From Antedon mediterranea (Eukaryota; Echinodermata; Crinoidea; Comatulida; Antedonidae): DNA of 64,000 nt. The notes below the pieces were generated by a model. The model had not been told where the DNA came from and ran no database searches. It saw only the letters and a program-made list of their open reading frames with translations. The stretch spans positions 13,903,312-13,967,311 of the forward strand of contig NC_092675.1 of NCBI RefSeq assembly GCF_964355755.1. Reading direction: 5' to 3'. Each line of letters begins with the position of its first letter. Position 1 is the first letter of the stretch. The translations under genes and the position numbers were made by a program. Shown piece by piece: positions 61,383 to 64,000 of this stretch.

Positions 61383-64000
61383 ATTTTCTAAAAAACTTGT
61401 TAACATAAAACACCAAAGTGCTTAGAATAGCTTCAAATCGCATTTTTAGACGTTTTAGACCATTTTGTGATTTTCGAAAAAAATTGTTAACATAAAAACA
61501 CCAAAGTGCTTAGAATAGCTTCAAATCGTATTTGGAGACGTTTTAGACCATTTTGAGATTTTCGAAAAAACTTGGTTACACAAAAACATCAAAGTGCTTA
61601 AAATCACATTATAAACCGTTTTAGACCATTTTGAGCATTTCGATAACACTTTTCACACAAAAACATCAAAGAACACAAAATAGCTTAATATCGTATTTAA
61701 AAACGTTTTAGACCATTTTGAGCATTTCGACAAAACTTTTTCACACAAAACACCAAAGTGCTTAGAATAGCTTCAAATCGCATTTGGAGACGTTTTAGAC
61801 CAATTTGTGCATTTCGATGAAACTTGGTTACACAAAAACATCAAAGTGCTTAAAATCACATTATAAATCGTTTTAGACCATTTTGAGCATTTCGATAACA
61901 CTTTTCACACAAAAACATCAAAGAGCACAAAATAGCTTAATATCTTATTTAAAAACGTTTTAGACCATTTTGAGCATTTAGACAAAACTTTTTCACACAA
62001 AACACCAAAGTGCTTAGAATAGCTTCAAATCGCATTTGGAGACGTTTTAGACCATTTTGTGATTTTCAAAAAAACTTGTTAACATAAAAACACCAAAGTG
62101 CTTAGAATAGTTTCAAATCGTATTTGGAGACGTTTTAGACCATTTTGTGATTTTCGAAAAAACTTGTTAACATAAAAACACCAAAGTGCTTAGAATAGCT
62201 TCAAATCGCATTTGGAGACATTTTAGACCAATTTGTGATTTTCGAAAAAAACTTGTCAACATAAAAACACCAAAGTGTTTAGAATAGCTTCAAATCGCAT
62301 TTGGAGACGTTTTAGACCAATTTGTGATTTTCGAAAAAACTTATCAACATAAAAACACCAAAGGGTTTAGAATAGCTTCAAATCGCATTTTGAGACGTTT
62401 TAGACCATTTTGTGATTTTCGAAAAAACTTGTTAACATAAAAACACGAAAGTGCTTAGAATAGCTTCAAATCGCATTTGGAAACGTTTTAGACCATTTTG
62501 TGATTTTCGAAAAAACTTGTTAACATAAAAACACGAAAGTGCTTAGAATAGCTTCAAATCGCATTTGGAAACGTTTTAGACCATTTTGTGATTTTCGAAA
62601 AAATTTGTTAACATAAAAACACCAAAGTGCTTAGAATCACATTATAAACCGTTTTAGACCATTTTGAGCATTTCGATAACAATTTTCACACAAAAACATC
62701 AAAGTGCACAAAATAGCTTAATATCGTATTTAAAAATGTTTTAGACCATTTTGAGCATTTGGATAAAACTTTTTCACACAAAACACCAAAGTGCTTAGAA
62801 TAGCTTCAAATCGCATTTGGAGACGTTTTAGACCATTTTGTGATTTTTGAAAAAAATTGTTAACATAAAAACACCAAAGTGCTTAGAATAGCTTCAAATC
62901 ACATTTGGAGACGTTTTAGACCATTTTGTGATATTCGAAAAAACTTGTTAACATAAAAACACGAAAGTGCTTAGAATAGCTTCAAATCGCATTTGGAAAC
63001 GTTTTAGACCATTTTGTGATTTTCGAAAAAACTTGTTAACATAAAAACACCAAAGTGCTTAGAATAGCTTCAAATCGCATTTGGAAACGTTTTAGACCAT
63101 TTTGTTATTTTCGAAAAAAATTGTTAACATAAAAACACCAAAGTGCTTAGAATCACATTATAAACCGTTTTAGACCATTTTTAGCATTTCGATAACAATT
63201 TTCACACAAAAACATCAAAGAGCAAAAAATAGCTTAATATAGCATTTAAAAATGTTTTAGACAATTTTGAGCATTTAGATAAAACTTTTTCACACAAAAC
63301 ACCAAAGTGCTTAGAATAGCTTCAAATCGCATTTGGAGACGTTTTAGACCATTTTGTGATTTTTGAAAAAACTTGTTAACATAAAAACACCAAAGTGCTT
63401 AGAATAGCTTCAAATCACATTTGGAGACGTTTTAGACCATTTTGTGATTTTCGAAAAAACTTGTTAACATAAAAACACGAAAGTGCTTAGAATAGCTTCA
63501 AATCGCATTTGGAAACGTTTTAGACCATTTTGTGATTTTCGAAAAAACTTGTTAACATAAAAACACGAAAGTGCTTAGAATAGCTTCAAATCGCATTTGG
63601 AAAGGTTTTAGACCATTTTGTGATTTTCGAAAAAAAATGTTAACATAAAAACACCAAAGTGCTTAGAATCACATTATAAACCGTTTTAGACCATTTTGAG
63701 CATTTCGATAACAATTTTAACACAAAAACATCAAAGAGCACAAAATAGCTTAATATCGTATTTAAAAATGTTTTAGACCATTTTGAGCATTTAGATAAAA
63801 CTTTTTCACACAAAACACCAAAGTGCTTAGAATAGCTTAAAATCGCATTTGGAGACGTTTTAGACCATTTTGTGATTTTTGAAAAAACTTGTTAACATAA
63901 AAACACCAAAGTGCTTAGAATAGCTTCAAATCACATTTGGAGACGTTTTAGACCATTTTGTGATTTTTGAAAAAACTTGTTAACATAAAAACACGAAAGT
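61383..64000 (+). repeat. Array segment with block U and another 1724-type stretch
   Basis: GCATTTTTAGACG near 61441 is private. B-C and block U follow (TATCTTATTT at 61941, CTTGTCAAC, CTTATCAAC near 62340, CATTTTGAGACG), then A2 monomers, B, C with the GGATAAAAC tail (about 62757), GATATTCGAAA (about 62931), TGTTATTTTC, B, C with AATATAGCATTTAAAAATG (private, about 63237) and A monomers to the end. From 62633 the order is that of the 1724-bp HOR, but the spacing from 61085 is 1548 bp, not 1724. The window ends inside an A2 monomer. No gene is visible. Confidence 0.82.

Larger units (their letters stand above)
1..64000 (+). repeat. Satellite DNA array filling the whole window
   Basis: The sequence is a head-to-tail tandem array of 77-89-bp monomers with no interruption from first base to last. 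The core GTTTTAGACCATTTTG recurs about every 77-89 bp, always on the given strand, so no inversion is present. Base composition of the consensus monomers is about 28-32% GC. No stretch of unique sequence, transposable element, telomeric repeat or gene was found. Both ends are inside the array, so its true length is unknown and exceeds 64 kb. Arrays like this are typical of eukaryotic centromeric, pericentromeric or other heterochromatic DNA; the exact location is inference. The strand given is simply the one on which the monomers are described. Confidence 0.98.

Noticed and set aside
1-64000. CRISPR array
   Set aside because: Repeats are regular, but there are no unique spacers; the whole period is repeated sequence, the unit is too long, and no cas genes are present.
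1-64000. CENP-B box
   Set aside because: TTTCGAAAAAAC matches the left half of the NTTCGNNNNANNCGGGN consensus, but the CGGG half is absent in all monomers read.
1-64000. Telomeric repeats, rRNA, tRNA, or transposon pieces
   Set aside because: No TTAGGG or TTTAGGG runs, no conserved rRNA blocks or tRNA boxes, no terminal inverted or long terminal repeats were seen; all sequence is accounted for by monomers.
1-64000. Naming the species or a known satellite family
   Set aside because: Satellites of 80-90 bp are known from several plants and animals, but I cannot match this consensus to one from memory. A search of the class A consensus against satellite databases and raw reads would decide it.

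Overview
The whole 64-kb window is one uninterrupted satellite DNA array. I see no protein-coding gene, RNA gene, transposon, telomeric repeat or unique sequence anywhere in it. Every stretch can be read as a head-to-tail series of short AT-rich monomers (about 30% GC from the consensus), all in the same orientation, roughly 750 of them. An array of this kind points to a eukaryotic nuclear genome and to constitutive heterochromatin, with centromeric or pericentromeric DNA the most likely setting. The frequent CpG to TpG/CpA changes at the three CpG positions of the main monomer suggest a genome with CpG methylation, such as a plant, a vertebrate or one of the methylating invertebrates. I cannot name the species or the satellite family.

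Three monomer classes explain the sequence. Class A (87-89 bp) carries AGAATAGCTTCAAATCGC, GGAGACG and TTTTCGAAAA followed by GTTAAC. Class B (77 bp) lacks about 10 bp of the left arm, carries ATCACATTATAAACCG and ends in CGATAACA..TTTTCACAC. Class C (88 bp) carries GAGCACAAAATAGC and GTATTTAAAAA and ends in ACTTTTTCACAC. B is nearly always followed by C, and B-C pairs are inserted among runs of two to seven A monomers. All classes share the core GTTTTAGACCATTTTG. Tail-swapped hybrids show repeated recombination between classes.

Above the monomer level the array is a mosaic of higher-order repeats (HORs) of many periods. Tandem pairs have offsets of 339, 770, 945, 1031, 1724 and 2220 bp. A run of HOR units of 1801, 1712 and 1876 bp lies at 40.8-47.5 kb. 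Dispersed collinear copies are separated by about 4.6-5.0, 7.0-7.2, 8.7, 9.0, 17.0, 19.9, 20.0 and 58.3 kb.

Layout: 0.9-4.2 kb, 1724-bp pair; 4.1-7.8 kb, 2220-bp pair containing a 1303-bp identical stretch; 8.6-15 kb, a 4.6-5.0-kb offset duplication with an internal 339-bp doubling; about 16, 24.6, 33.7, 50.7 and 53.2 kb, five copies of a long diagnostic block (called block T here); 31.9-33.4 kb, 770-bp pair; 37.8-39.4 kb, 945-bp pair; 40.8-47.5 kb, the 1.7-1.9-kb HOR run; 55.3-60 kb, a 3.0-kb repeat with a nested 1031-bp pair; 59.3-61.4 kb, the same HOR as at 0.9-3.0 kb. This fits an array grown by unequal exchange and segmental amplification. No genes cooperate here; any function would lie in the DNA or chromatin, or in array transcripts. 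All offsets and identities were found by hand alignment of marker variants, not by computation.
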